In this document: piece after piece, positions 18,096-25,852 of the stretch
Numbering within the stretch: position 1 is the first letter of the stretch
Layout of the letters: every line of letters begins with the position of its first letter
DNA from: Bacteroidetes bacterium GWC2_46_850
GTDB taxonomy: Bacteria; Bacteroidota; Bacteroidia; Bacteroidales; Dysgonomonadaceae
DNA length: 33,998 bases
Direction of reading: 5' to 3'
Assembly (NCBI GenBank): GCA_001768325.1
Contig: MENQ01000002.1
Location: forward strand, 575-34,572
Position numbers and translations under genes: made by a program
Notes under the pieces: generated by a model
Databases searched by the model: none
What the model was told of the DNA's origin: nothing
Seen by the model: the letters and a program-made list of their open reading frames with translations, nothing else

Positions 18096-18170
18096 TCATC
18101 TCATCATCACATCAATTCATCATTTCATCTGCACATTAACCAATCATCACATCATCACATCATTACATCA
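18096..18170. repeat. CATCA-rich simple repeat between genes
   Basis: A run of degenerate ATCATCACATCA units fills the gap between the permease stop and the DUF3943 start, with the clearest tandem copies near 18143-18170. It is low-complexity spacer DNA. Its unit is too short and irregular for CRISPR. Confidence 0.65.
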
Positions 18171-18173
18171 ACC

Positions 18174-19310
18174 TTATCCTCTTTTCTTGTAACTAAATAC
18201 TGCCCAACCATTTAATATAACAGCAATGACACCCAGTGCCAGCAGGTTTCCGGAAACATCGGCCAGTGTGCTGCCGTTAAGATACAGCATCCGGAAAGTA
18301 TCTGTCAGGTAATTGAAAGGATTTATCGCTGCAATCCACTGAGCCCATGCCGGCATGCTGGAAACAGGAGTAAACATGCCTCCCAGCAGCACCAGAATCA
18401 GGATAAAGAACATCACCAGAAAACTGGCCTGCTGCATTGTCTCCGAGTAGTTGGATATGATGATTCCCAGACCCGATACGGAAAGAATAAAGACGATGGC
18501 AGAAATAAGCACCGCGATAACTCCTCCGGCAGGCCAGAGACCGTAAATCAGGAGTGACAAGGTAATGGAGATAATCATCACCACCAGCCCAACGGCCCAA
18601 TAAGGAATTAGTTTGGCAAGGATAAAATTCATCTTGCTTACAGGTGTCACATTGATCTGGTTAATGGTACCATTCTCTTTTTCCATCACGATATTTAATG
18701 CAGGAAGAATACCACATAGAATCGTGAGCAGCAGTACCATAAATCCAGGAATCATAAAGTTTTTATAGTCCAGTGCAGGATTAAACTTGTATTGAGGAAC
18801 AATATCAATCTTTGGCATATGCATCATGGAAGCCCTTAATTGTGGCGGCAATGTCTGCGTTAGTTCTCCGCGTAGCTCCGACGACAAATCATTCACAATC
18901 TGCATGATATAATTGCTCCCCAACAGCCCCTGGGTACCATTCACCGAGTTTACAGCTACACCTACCTCCGAGTCTCTGCTTTTTACCAAATCCACGTCAA
19001 AAGAAGAAGGAATCTCCAGAATCATATCGGTTTTATCGTTTTCCATATTCAGCATGGCCGTATTGTAGTCGGGTGGGGTATCGTGCAAGATAAAATACTG
19101 TGAAGCAGATACTTTGTCGGTCAACCTTTTGGAGTACGTGCTCTTGCTGTGATCCACCACATCAATTCTGATATTTTTTATTTCGAAACTTACCGCCCAT
19201 GGGAATACCAGCAATACCATCGTGGGGAACAGCACAATCAGTCTTGGAATCAGCGGATTCCTGAACATCTGCTTAAACTCTTTCTCTATAAGGAATTTTA
19301 ATGTTTTCAT
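18174..19310 (-). CDS. ABC-2 type permease (YbhR-like)
   Basis: This 378-residue ABC-2 permease is one of two permease subunits of a YbhFSR-type exporter. An N-terminal helix (about 22-40, LIPRLIVLFPTMVLLVFPWA) precedes a large extracytoplasmic domain (about 45-185). Five C-terminal membrane segments follow (about 190-375), with the family motif GMFTPVSSMPAWAQWIAAINPFNYL between the last helices. It begins at ATG 19310. It is the distal permease of the operon after its paralogue at 19366-20472, with which it likely forms a heterodimer. The substrate is unknown; the E. coli relative is linked to sensitivity to some antibiotics and to cation export. Confidence 0.88.
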   Translation of the reverse strand: MKTLKFLIEKEFKQMFRNPLIPRLIVLFPTMVLLVFPWAVSFEIKNIRIDVVDHSKSTYSKRLTDKVSASQYFILHDTPPDYNTAMLNMENDKTDMILEIPSSFDVDLVKSRDSEVGVAVNSVNGTQGLLGSNYIMQIVNDLSSELRGELTQTLPPQLRASMMHMPKIDIVPQYKFNPALDYKNFMIPGFMVLLLTILCGILPALNIVMEKENGTINQINVTPVSKMNFILAKLIPYWAVGLVVMIISITLSLLIYGLWPAGGVIAVLISAIVFILSVSGLGIIISNYSETMQQASFLVMFFILILVLLGGMFTPVSSMPAWAQWIAAINPFNYLTDTFRMLYLNGSTLADVSGNLLALGVIAVILNGWAVFSYKKRG

Positions 19311-19320
19311 ATTTTTTAGT

Positions 19321-19348
19321 TTTCAGCTGTCAGCCATCAGCAGTCAGC
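19321..19348. repeat. Four tandem heptamers NNTCAGC between permease genes
   Basis: TTTCAGC, TGTCAGC, CATCAGC and AGTCAGC follow one another without gaps at 19321-19348. This GCTGA-type heptamer array lies in the 55-bp spacer between the two permease genes. It is too short for an RNA gene; it may be a slipped-strand repeat or a translation-spacing element. Confidence 0.6.
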
Positions 19349-19365
19349 GTGGGAATGTTCAACTT

Positions 19366-20472
19366 TTATTCCAGTCTTTTTTTGGTTTTCGCGATGGTAA
19401 CGCCCAGCAGGAAGAGTGTCATTCCGAACATGATGAGTACCTCTTTCCAGATCATCGTGATTCCCAGTCCCTGAATCATTACTTTTCGCACGGCTTCAAT
19501 AAACCAACGTGCAGGCACAATCGCAGAAAATGCCTGCAATGCCTGGGGCATGTTGTCTACGGGGAAGATCATACCAGATAGCATCAATACCGGAATCATT
19601 GCCGTGATGGCCGAAAAGATAACTGCGTTCACCTGTTTGTCTACCAGTGTGGAGACAGTCAGTCCATATGACAAAGTCAGGGTTATGTAGAGGATGGCAA
19701 CCAGAAAAAGTAACAAAAGGCTACCGTTTACAGGCACACCGAGTATGAAGTAGCTCAGCAGCAGAATGATGACAAAGTCGATGAAGGATATCACCATATA
19801 GGGAATGGTTTTTGCAAAAATCATGGTTCCCTGTTTCAGTGGCGACGCGAGGAGCACCTCCATGGTGCCGCGTTCCTTTTCCCGGACGATGGAGACCGAT
19901 GTCATGATGGTACAGATGATCATTAGCACCAGTCCCATGATCCCCGGCACAAACATGTAGGATGATTTCATCAGCGGATTGTAGATCATCCGGTTTTCGG
20001 CCTGAATCTGAAAAGGTATTTGCATCAGCTCAGTCTGTTCCTGCTGAAATCCCGCAATGATGGCAGTGGCATAAGTCACGGCGATAGAACCTCTGTTGGG
20101 GTCGGAGCTGTTTGAGAGCAGCTGTATGGCTGCCTCTCCGGAATGTACCAGGTTTTCCTGAAAGTTCTGCTGAAACACCACCGCCAGATCAAGTTCTCCT
20201 TTTCGCATCGATTCTTCCATATCGTCCATCGAGTGCATATCTCCCCGATAAGTAAAATAGGAATTCTGCTTTACACGCTCTGTAATGCCAGTAGTAAAAG
20301 CATCGGGGGTGGGATCATAGAAAGCCACGCGAATGTCCTGCACCTCCATGTTGATGGCAAAGCCAAACAGCAGGATCTCCACCACAGGCATTCCCAGGAT
20401 GATCAACAAAGTCCTGTTATCACGCATGATATGGCGGAACTCTTTTTTTATAAATGCGATAAATTGTTTCAT
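19366..20472 (-). CDS. ABC-2 type permease (YbhS-like)
   Basis: This 368-residue ABC-2 permease is paired with the following permease. An N-terminal helix (about 22-41, LLIILGMPVVEILLFGFAIN) is followed by an extracytoplasmic domain of about 130 residues, then five membrane segments. The cytoplasmic coupling segment REKERGTMEVLLASPLKQ (about 197-214) is typical of ABC2_membrane_3 exporters. So is GMIFPVDNMPQALQAFSAIVPARWF near the C-terminus. It starts at ATG 20472, 54 bp after the ATPase gene. Confidence 0.9.
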   Translation of the reverse strand: MKQFIAFIKKEFRHIMRDNRTLLIILGMPVVEILLFGFAINMEVQDIRVAFYDPTPDAFTTGITERVKQNSYFTYRGDMHSMDDMEESMRKGELDLAVVFQQNFQENLVHSGEAAIQLLSNSSDPNRGSIAVTYATAIIAGFQQEQTELMQIPFQIQAENRMIYNPLMKSSYMFVPGIMGLVLMIICTIMTSVSIVREKERGTMEVLLASPLKQGTMIFAKTIPYMVISFIDFVIILLLSYFILGVPVNGSLLLLFLVAILYITLTLSYGLTVSTLVDKQVNAVIFSAITAMIPVLMLSGMIFPVDNMPQALQAFSAIVPARWFIEAVRKVMIQGLGITMIWKEVLIMFGMTLFLLGVTIAKTKKRLE

Positions 20473-20526
20473 TATTGGATATTTTTTAAATCACGATAAG
20501 TGTTGCACAGTGCCACACACCGTTTG

Positions 20527-21276
20527 TTAATCGCCCCTTTTTGCTTTGCGTGCCAGCTGCCGGAAAACTTCGTCCATGGAGTCGGCGTTGAACTGACGCC
20601 TTAACTCCGCGGGTGTGTCCAGTGCGTCGATGCGTCCGTCTACCATGATGGAGACCCGATTGCAATATTCGGCTTCGTCCATGTAGTGTGTGGTGACAAA
20701 GACCGTGATCCCCTGATCGGCTGCCTCATAGATCATCTCCCAGAATTGTCGTCTCATGGCCGGGTCCACGCCACCGGTCGGTTCATCGAGGAAGACAATT
20801 TTGGGTTCGTGAAAGATGGCCACCGAGAAAGCCAGTTTCTGCTTCCACCCCAGCGGCAGGTACTTCACCATGGTGTTGCGTTCTTCGCGAAAGTTCAATC
20901 TTTCGAGCAGCGCATCGGTCTTCGTGGCAATCACCTTGTCGGTAAGCCCGTAGATGCCACCGAATAGGCGGATATTCTCCCACACCCTGAGATCTTCATA
21001 CAGGGAGAATTTCTGGCTCATATAGCCAATGTTGCGTTTGATCAGTTCATTTTCCCTGATGATGTCATAACCGGCTACGGTTCCGGCCCCTGCCGTGGGC
21101 ATGCTGATGCCGCAAAGCATCTGCATGGCCGTTGTTTTTCCGGCCCCGTTGGCGCCGAGGAATCCGAAAATCTCACCCTCTTCCACGTCAAAAGTGATGT
21201 GATCCACGGCAGTAAAATTGCCGAACTTTTTCGTCAGATCCGTTACTTCAATTACTCTTGTACTCATATTATTCAT
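20527..21276 (-). CDS. ABC ATPase, second half of a split YbhF
   Basis: This 249-residue ABC ATPase shows Walker A GANGAGKTT (about 40-48), Walker B IVFLDEPTGGVDP and switch His in VTTHYMDEAE. The signature is degenerate: LPLGWKQKLAF replaces LSGGxxQR. The C-terminal half of E. coli YbhF carries a similar LPLG-type signature, so this is probably a conserved asymmetry and not decay. Its start at 21276 lies inside the upstream ATPase gene (8-bp overlap). An in-frame ATG at 21267 would begin just after that gene's stop. The two ATPases together equal the fused YbhF and presumably dimerise with one canonical and one non-canonical site. Confidence 0.92.
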   Translation of the reverse strand: MNNMSTRVIEVTDLTKKFGNFTAVDHITFDVEEGEIFGFLGANGAGKTTAMQMLCGISMPTAGAGTVAGYDIIRENELIKRNIGYMSQKFSLYEDLRVWENIRLFGGIYGLTDKVIATKTDALLERLNFREERNTMVKYLPLGWKQKLAFSVAIFHEPKIVFLDEPTGGVDPAMRRQFWEMIYEAADQGITVFVTTHYMDEAEYCNRVSIMVDGRIDALDTPAELRRQFNADSMDEVFRQLARKAKRGD

Positions 21277-22174
21277 TAGTCAATGCCATGAAACAATCTT
21301 CTACAGTCGGTTTGATTGGGGCAATACGCACGTCGCTGAATTCTTTTTTTGCCAGGTATTGCTTTAATTCTCCGGCCTGCAGCCCATCGGCTACGGCGAT
21401 GTGAATCTTGTCTCCGAAAGCGAAGCTGGTCTTCACTGCGGAGTGATCACGCAAAGCAGTCAACATGGCGGACATGCGGTCACCTTCCACCGACCACAAT
21501 ATCCCGGAATAGCTATCAATGATACCCTGCGGGGTATCGCTCGCGATAAACTCTCCCTCACGGATCAGTGCAATCCGGTCGCAGCGACTTGCTTCGTCCA
21601 TATAAGCTGTGGATACAAGGATGGTGATGCCCTGCTCCTTCAGCCGTCCCAGCATATCCCAGAACTCCTTTCTCGACACAGGGTCCACACCGGTTGTCGG
21701 TTCATCCAGGATCAGTATCTCCGGTTTGTGTATCAGTGCGCAGCTTAATGCCAGCTTCTGTTTCATTCCACCCGAAAGTGCGCCTGCCCGTCTTTTCTTA
21801 AAGGGTTCTATCTGCTGATAAATATCTTTAATCAGGTGGTAATTCTCCTCAATGGAGGTGTTAAACAATGTGGCGAAAAACGTCAAGTTTTCCTCCACGC
21901 TCAGATCCTGATAGAGCGAGAACCGCCCCGGCATGTAGCCAATAATCTGTCGCACTTTTCGGTAATCTTTCACCACATCGTGTCCGTTCATGACAGCGAC
22001 TCCGCTGTCAGGCAGCAGCAGTGAGGCGAGAATGCGGAAGAGCGATGACTTGCCGGCGCCATCCGGGCCAATCACGCCGAATACTTCGCCGTCTTCCACT
22101 GAAAATGTGATTCCGTTCAGCGCATTCACTTTTCCTTTGGCGTAACTCTTGTACAAATCTTTTACTTCAATCAT
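21269..22174 (-). CDS. ABC ATPase, first half of a split YbhF
   Basis: This 301-residue ABC ATPase has Walker A GPDGAGKSS (36-44), a canonical signature LSGGMKQKLALSCAL, Walker B ILILDEPTTGVDP and the STAYMDEA switch region, in which the usual His is replaced (VSTAYMDEA). A C-terminal extension of about 80 residues (from about 220) follows the nucleotide domain and ends KPTVEDCFMALTNE. This matches the N-terminal half of YbhF-type double ATPases. It starts at ATG 22174, 19 bp after the adaptor gene, and overlaps the second ATPase gene by 8 bp, consistent with coupled synthesis in equal amounts. Confidence 0.92.
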   Translation of the reverse strand: MIEVKDLYKSYAKGKVNALNGITFSVEDGEVFGVIGPDGAGKSSLFRILASLLLPDSGVAVMNGHDVVKDYRKVRQIIGYMPGRFSLYQDLSVEENLTFFATLFNTSIEENYHLIKDIYQQIEPFKKRRAGALSGGMKQKLALSCALIHKPEILILDEPTTGVDPVSRKEFWDMLGRLKEQGITILVSTAYMDEASRCDRIALIREGEFIASDTPQGIIDSYSGILWSVEGDRMSAMLTALRDHSAVKTSFAFGDKIHIAVADGLQAGELKQYLAKKEFSDVRIAPIKPTVEDCFMALTNE

Positions 22175-22193
22175 TTTGATATCATCACTTATT

Positions 22194-23090
22194 TCAGAAT
22201 TTTACTTCACCGTACATGCCAATCTTCAAAAAACCATCATTTGGAACGGCAATTTTGAGCGCATACACCAGGTTTGCACGTTCATTTTTGGTTTGTATGG
22301 TCTTGGGTGTAAACTCAGATTTGCTGGATATCCAGGTGATTTCACCCTGGTATGATTTCATGTTTCCTTCCCCGTCGTCCACCCGCACGGTCACTTTATC
22401 GTTGAGCTTAATCTGTGCGAGCTGGTCGTTGGTCACATATGCCCTCAGGTCCATCGTACCGGTATCGGCAATCTTAAAGAGCGGTGTACCCATTGTGGCC
22501 AGCTCGCCCGCTTCGGCGTATCTGTTGAGGACAGTACCTGAAATGGGACTGACGATGCGGGTCTTTTCAAGCTGATCATCGAGTTGCGCCACCTGTATTT
22601 CAAGGGTAGAACTTTGTGCGGAAATATGTTCACTGTTTTTTTCCAGGGTGGATGTCAATGCAAGCAGTTGCTTTTGGAGCACATCAATCTGAGACTCTAT
22701 GTCGTCGAGTTGCTTTTGATTGGCTGCATTGGATGCAAGAAGCCTTTGCACACGCGCTTTTTCTCGTTCCTGCGTGCTGATCTGCTCCTGAATAGATGCG
22801 GTCTGTTTGCGTATGTCGGGCTGTTGCGCCCTTACGCCACGCGCATTGGAAAGAAGACTCATTTTTTGCAGATAAAGCTGTGTACTGTCAATGACTCCCA
22901 CCATTTGTCCCTGCTGCAGCCGGTCTCCCTCGTTCAGGTTGATTGACAAAATACGACCGTTTGCTTGAGCGGATACGATAATTTCCGTCGCCTCGAATGA
23001 TCCGGTAGCGTCGTAATCGTTGTTGTCATTACCGCAGCTAAGCAACAGGAGCGAGATTGATAATGTTGTGAGTAATCTAAATGATTTCAT
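22194..23090 (-). CDS. HlyD-family adaptor lipoprotein (YbhG-like)
   Basis: This periplasmic adaptor connects the ABC exporter to TolC. I choose ATG 23090 (298 aa) because it gives a proper lipoprotein signal, MKSFRLLTTLSISLLLLSCG, with lipobox LLSC. A longer reading from 23183 would overlap the tolC gene and add a non-signal leader. After the Cys come the first lipoyl half (FEATEIIVSAQANGRILSINLNEGDRLQQGQMVGVID), a long coiled-coil hairpin (about residues 75-180), the second lipoyl half (TRIVSPISGTVLNRYAEAGELATMGTPLFKI) and a barrel domain. The order TolC, adaptor, two ATPases, two permeases matches YbhG-YbhF-YbhS-YbhR. Confidence 0.9.
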   Translation of the reverse strand: MKSFRLLTTLSISLLLLSCGNDNNDYDATGSFEATEIIVSAQANGRILSINLNEGDRLQQGQMVGVIDSTQLYLQKMSLLSNARGVRAQQPDIRKQTASIQEQISTQEREKARVQRLLASNAANQKQLDDIESQIDVLQKQLLALTSTLEKNSEHISAQSSTLEIQVAQLDDQLEKTRIVSPISGTVLNRYAEAGELATMGTPLFKIADTGTMDLRAYVTNDQLAQIKLNDKVTVRVDDGEGNMKSYQGEITWISSKSEFTPKTIQTKNERANLVYALKIAVPNDGFLKIGMYGEVKF

Positions 23091-23154
23091 AATTTGAACT
23101 GTTTTTACGTGTTTATTTTTTCTAAAATTTTTCTGACCACTGATAGCTGGCCGC

Positions 23155-24423
23155 TCAATTATTGGTTGTGTATTTAAGTGCATAGACCGACATGAGATAT
23201 TGAATTTCGTGCAATGTTTTTGCCTGTTTGGCCGCTTCCTCTGAATTGATTTCCTTCATCAGGTCGGAGACAGTCATTGTGCCGTTCTCTACCTTTACTT
23301 CTGCCGCCTCGCGTATCTGACTTTGTAGATCAATGATCTCGTTGTCATCCTGCATTGTCTTTCTGAATTTCTCAATCTCTATTTGCTGCTGGGGGATCAC
23401 TGTATTCAGATTATAGAGAAATGTCTCTCTTTGCGAGTCGACAGACAACTTTTGCAAGTCGATTTTCTTCTTGTCGTTTTTTAATGTATACAAGTTCCCA
23501 AAGTTCCATGAAACACGCACGCCACCTAAAAAGTAAGGCGAAAATTCGTTGTCGAACATATTGAGACCCGGTTTCCCATAGCCTCCCTGCGCGAAAGCAC
23601 CGATTGTGGGCCTGATTCCTGCATTCAGGAGTGATCTTTGGGTTTCAATGGTGTGTTCCTGGGCCTTGAACAGCTGCAGTTCCGGCCGGTTGATGACTGG
23701 TGAGGTGATTGTGTTACCCGGGTCGGGTTTGACAAATACCACGTTCCCGTCCAACTCTTCTCCAATGAGTACCGACAGCATGCGGATATATGCTTCCAGC
23801 GTCGATTCAAGATGAATGCGTTGCTGGGCTGCTTTCAGTTGCTCCACTTTCACCACGCTCAGATCGCCTTCATTGGCCACACCGTTTTGTATGTATACCT
23901 GCACATTGTCATAGTTACGCTGAAGTTCTTTCTCCAGGATTCCATGCTGGTTGAGTTGCCCCTTCATCAACAGGATGCCGAAATAGAGGTTGTTCACCCG
24001 CTCTCTCAGCGCGTAAATTTCAGTATCGAGCTGTTTATTCTCTAACGCCGCCTGAGCGTCAATACTCTTTTTCTGTGCTGATATTTTTCCGCCGTCCCAG
24101 ATAAGCTGATTCAGTTCCGCTGCAATCTTGTACTGATCTTGGTCAATTGTGGGGATTTCCACCCCGGGCATGTTGAGATCAATACTCGTAACATCTGATT
24201 GCCAGGTTCCCTGGGCACTCAATGTACCTTGCGGCAAGTAGGCTTTATTGGCATTGGCCATATTAAAGTTCTTCGTTTGTTCGATGAGGTCGTACCGGAC
24301 AATGGCTGGATAATTGGCTTCCGCCTTTGCCTGAGCTTCCTCAATTGTGATCATCTGTGCTGAAACAAACCGGATACTCAGTCCGGTGAATAACACAAGC
24401 AGCAGCAATGTTTTCATACTCAT
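23155..24423 (-). CDS. TolC-family outer membrane efflux protein
   Basis: This 422-residue outer-membrane channel subunit belongs to the YbhGFSR-like exporter. The signal peptide (MKTLLLLVLFTGLSIRFVSA-Q) begins at M3. Either ATG 24423 or 24417 may be used. The OEP architecture is visible: MITIEEAQAKAEANYPAI at the N-terminus, ELNQLIWDGGKISAQKK in the first half, VSWNFGNLYTLKNDKKK in the second, and a helical end ALKYTTNN. It is only distantly similar to the TolC at 5107-6378. It lies 11 bp downstream of the TetR gene and 64 bp before the adaptor start, so it is in the TetR-headed operon. Confidence 0.9.
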   Translation of the reverse strand: MSMKTLLLLVLFTGLSIRFVSAQMITIEEAQAKAEANYPAIVRYDLIEQTKNFNMANANKAYLPQGTLSAQGTWQSDVTSIDLNMPGVEIPTIDQDQYKIAAELNQLIWDGGKISAQKKSIDAQAALENKQLDTEIYALRERVNNLYFGILLMKGQLNQHGILEKELQRNYDNVQVYIQNGVANEGDLSVVKVEQLKAAQQRIHLESTLEAYIRMLSVLIGEELDGNVVFVKPDPGNTITSPVINRPELQLFKAQEHTIETQRSLLNAGIRPTIGAFAQGGYGKPGLNMFDNEFSPYFLGGVRVSWNFGNLYTLKNDKKKIDLQKLSVDSQRETFLYNLNTVIPQQQIEIEKFRKTMQDDNEIIDLQSQIREAAEVKVENGTMTVSDLMKEINSEEAAKQAKTLHEIQYLMSVYALKYTTNN

Positions 24424-24434
24424 AGTTTCTCTTT

Positions 24435-25025
24435 TTATTTGGTTGTTTTTATGATCCAGTTTATGATCTTTTCTTTTCTTTTGGTCACAAATTCCACAAA
24501 TTCATCCGCATTGACCAACCCCGAGGAGATGATCAAGGGTTTTGCCACGAATGGGAACATGGTAAGACTCAGTGTATTGATGATCAAATCTTTTGCAGAC
24601 ATCCCCAGTTTTCTTTCTTTTAGTTGTTTATCAATTACCGGTTGGGCAATCTGACGTGTATTTCGGGTGATATTCACAAAAAGCTCCTTGTTGACCGACA
24701 GCTCATTCAATATAAAAATGGGAAGTTCTTCGTTTTCGAGCAACAGGGCGGTGTAATTTTCGGTGATGGAATTAATTTTTTCTTCGAGAGAAATATTCTC
24801 ATCTGACAAAACCGATCCCATTGCGCCAAGCAACAACCTCAGTTTCTCCTGAACTACTTTTTTATAGAGATTCTCTTTGCTGCCAAAGTAGTAATTAAGC
24901 AGTGCCAGGTTGGTTCCCGCTTCTTCTGCGATATCCCGGGTCTTTGTGGCAGCATACCCTTTCTGTGTGAAGAGCTTGTCGGCTGCCCGGATAATTTTCT
25001 GTTCTGTGGTAATTGTTTCCATCAT
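24435..25025 (-). CDS. TetR-family repressor of the exporter operon (CecR-like)
   Basis: This 196-residue TetR/AcrR regulator has its N-terminal helix-turn-helix at about residues 10-55: IIRAADKLFTQKGYAATKTRDIAEEAG then NLALLNYYFGSKENLY. The all-helical ligand domain that follows has the TetR_C arrangement seen in CecR/YbiH-type regulators, which in E. coli control ybhGFSR. It is first in the operon with the exporter genes. The promoter lies inside a 39-bp palindrome at 25063-25101, strongly suggesting autorepression and release by a substrate-like ligand. Starts with two Met codons (25025, 25022). Confidence 0.92.
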   Translation of the reverse strand: MMETITTEQKIIRAADKLFTQKGYAATKTRDIAEEAGTNLALLNYYFGSKENLYKKVVQEKLRLLLGAMGSVLSDENISLEEKINSITENYTALLLENEELPIFILNELSVNKELFVNITRNTRQIAQPVIDKQLKERKLGMSAKDLIINTLSLTMFPFVAKPLIISSGLVNADEFVEFVTKRKEKIINWIIKTTK

Positions 25026-25044
25026 TTATTTTTTTTGATCGATA

Positions 25045-25076
25045 CAAAAGTATTTTATCTTTTTGATTTAAACAAA
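25045..25076 (-). promoter_or_regulatory. Promoter of the TetR/exporter operon
   Basis: On the minus strand TTTG (25076-25073), 20 bp, then TACTTTTG (25052-25045) is a textbook Bacteroidota promoter. The -7 box ends 20 bp before the TetR start codon. The -33 box overlaps the left arm of the palindrome at 25063-25101. Confidence 0.8.
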
Positions 25077-25101
25077 TGATTAAATCAAATGTTTAAATCA
25101 A
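25063..25101. promoter_or_regulatory. TetR operator candidate, 39-bp palindrome
   Basis: TTGATTTAAACA (25063-25074) and TGTTTAAATCAA (25090-25101) are perfect 12-bp inverted arms around a 15-bp spacer. The spacer itself contains GATT/AATC half-sites. It covers the -33 region of the promoter. The spacer length and inner half-sites could accommodate two repressor dimers. Confidence 0.75.
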
Positions 25102-25156
25102 TTCAATAAGTTTAACATGCTGCAAGGTTTCTTTGCATTTTTGTCACTGTGTTATT

Positions 25157-25378
25157 TCACCTTAGCGTTTGTTGTTGGTGGAATAACCTGGTTCTGGTGC
25201 CCACAAATCCACCGAATAATCCTCCGTAGGTGCAATTGACCCAACATTCCGAAGAGAGGGGGAGCGTGCCGTAATACATACCCCAGTTGAACCAGTAAAT
25301 ATAACCAATCACTATTCCTGAAAAGACAAAAATCAGGACAAATAAGTTTTTTTTAAAAAATGTGGCCACTCGTTTCAT
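25157..25378 (-). CDS. Small membrane protein, DUF6132-like
   Basis: This 73-residue protein has two hydrophobic segments (about 10-30 and 48-60). The pattern YIYWFNWGMYYGTLPLSSE then TYGGLFGG resembles DUF6132-type proteins, which usually read YYR.xGC.SGTCPITS..ST.YG. Cysteines normally found in that motif are replaced here (GM for GC, GTLP for GTCP); the remaining Cys are C45 and C49. Its start overlaps the stop of the thioredoxin-like gene (ATGA), so it is probably coupled to it. Function unknown; the family label is tentative. Confidence 0.6.
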   Translation of the reverse strand: MKRVATFFKKNLFVLIFVFSGIVIGYIYWFNWGMYYGTLPLSSECWVNCTYGGLFGGFVGTRTRLFHQQQTLR

Positions 25379-25818
25379 ACATCTTCATTGAATGCTTGCA
25401 CAATCCTTTTTAAATTTTCGTAAGATACAACGCCCATGATTCTTTTTATTTCTTTGTTACCCTTAAAAACCAGGATATTGGGAATGCCTGACACATTGTG
25501 ATCATAAAAAGCTTTTGGGTTTTTGCTTACATCGATCGCGTAGAAGGATGCCATTCCCTGTTCATTTTCAATAAATTGTTCAATATTGAATCTCATTTTT
25601 CCACAAAGTTGAGAGCTGCTGTCATGGAAAAACACAAAACGGATGTCATCGTCTTCAAATTTTATTTCTTCCAATGCGATTAAATTTGTTTTCGCAGACG
25701 CCAATGGCATTTGTTTTACTCTGGTCTCGGAAATAAGTATTGTCAGAACGTAAAACAACACTGTTGCAACAACAAAATGCCATGTTTTCAGTTGTAATAC
25801 TTTATTTGACATGTGCAT
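25375..25818 (-). CDS. Membrane-tethered thioredoxin-like protein lacking CxxC
   Basis: This 147-residue protein has one N-terminal membrane helix (about 13-30) and a thioredoxin-like domain facing the periplasm. The fold is supported by IRFVFFHDSSSQLCGKMRFNIE around the active-site position (about 60-80) and by YDHNVSGIPNILVFKGNKEI with the cis-Pro loop (GIPN). Instead of WCGPC the site reads SSQLCGKM. The first Cys is replaced by Ser and only one Cys remains (SxxC). It cannot do a standard dithiol exchange, so it may act as a monothiol, chaperone or binding protein. It overlaps the small membrane protein gene by 4 bp and lies 34 bp after the TetR gene. Confidence 0.75.
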   Translation of the reverse strand: MHMSNKVLQLKTWHFVVATVLFYVLTILISETRVKQMPLASAKTNLIALEEIKFEDDDIRFVFFHDSSSQLCGKMRFNIEQFIENEQGMASFYAIDVSKNPKAFYDHNVSGIPNILVFKGNKEIKRIMGVVSYENLKRIVQAFNEDV

Positions 25819-25852
25819 GAGGTGATCATTTGGTTGATTTTACCAGCCATGA

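Noticed and set aside
18096-18170. Possible CRISPR-like repeats
   Set aside because: Units are short, irregular and without unique spacers of fixed length; simple-sequence DNA.
25112-25138. TGCAA/TTGCA hairpin near the end of the small-membrane-protein gene
   Set aside because: Five-bp arms with no T tract; not enough to call a terminator.
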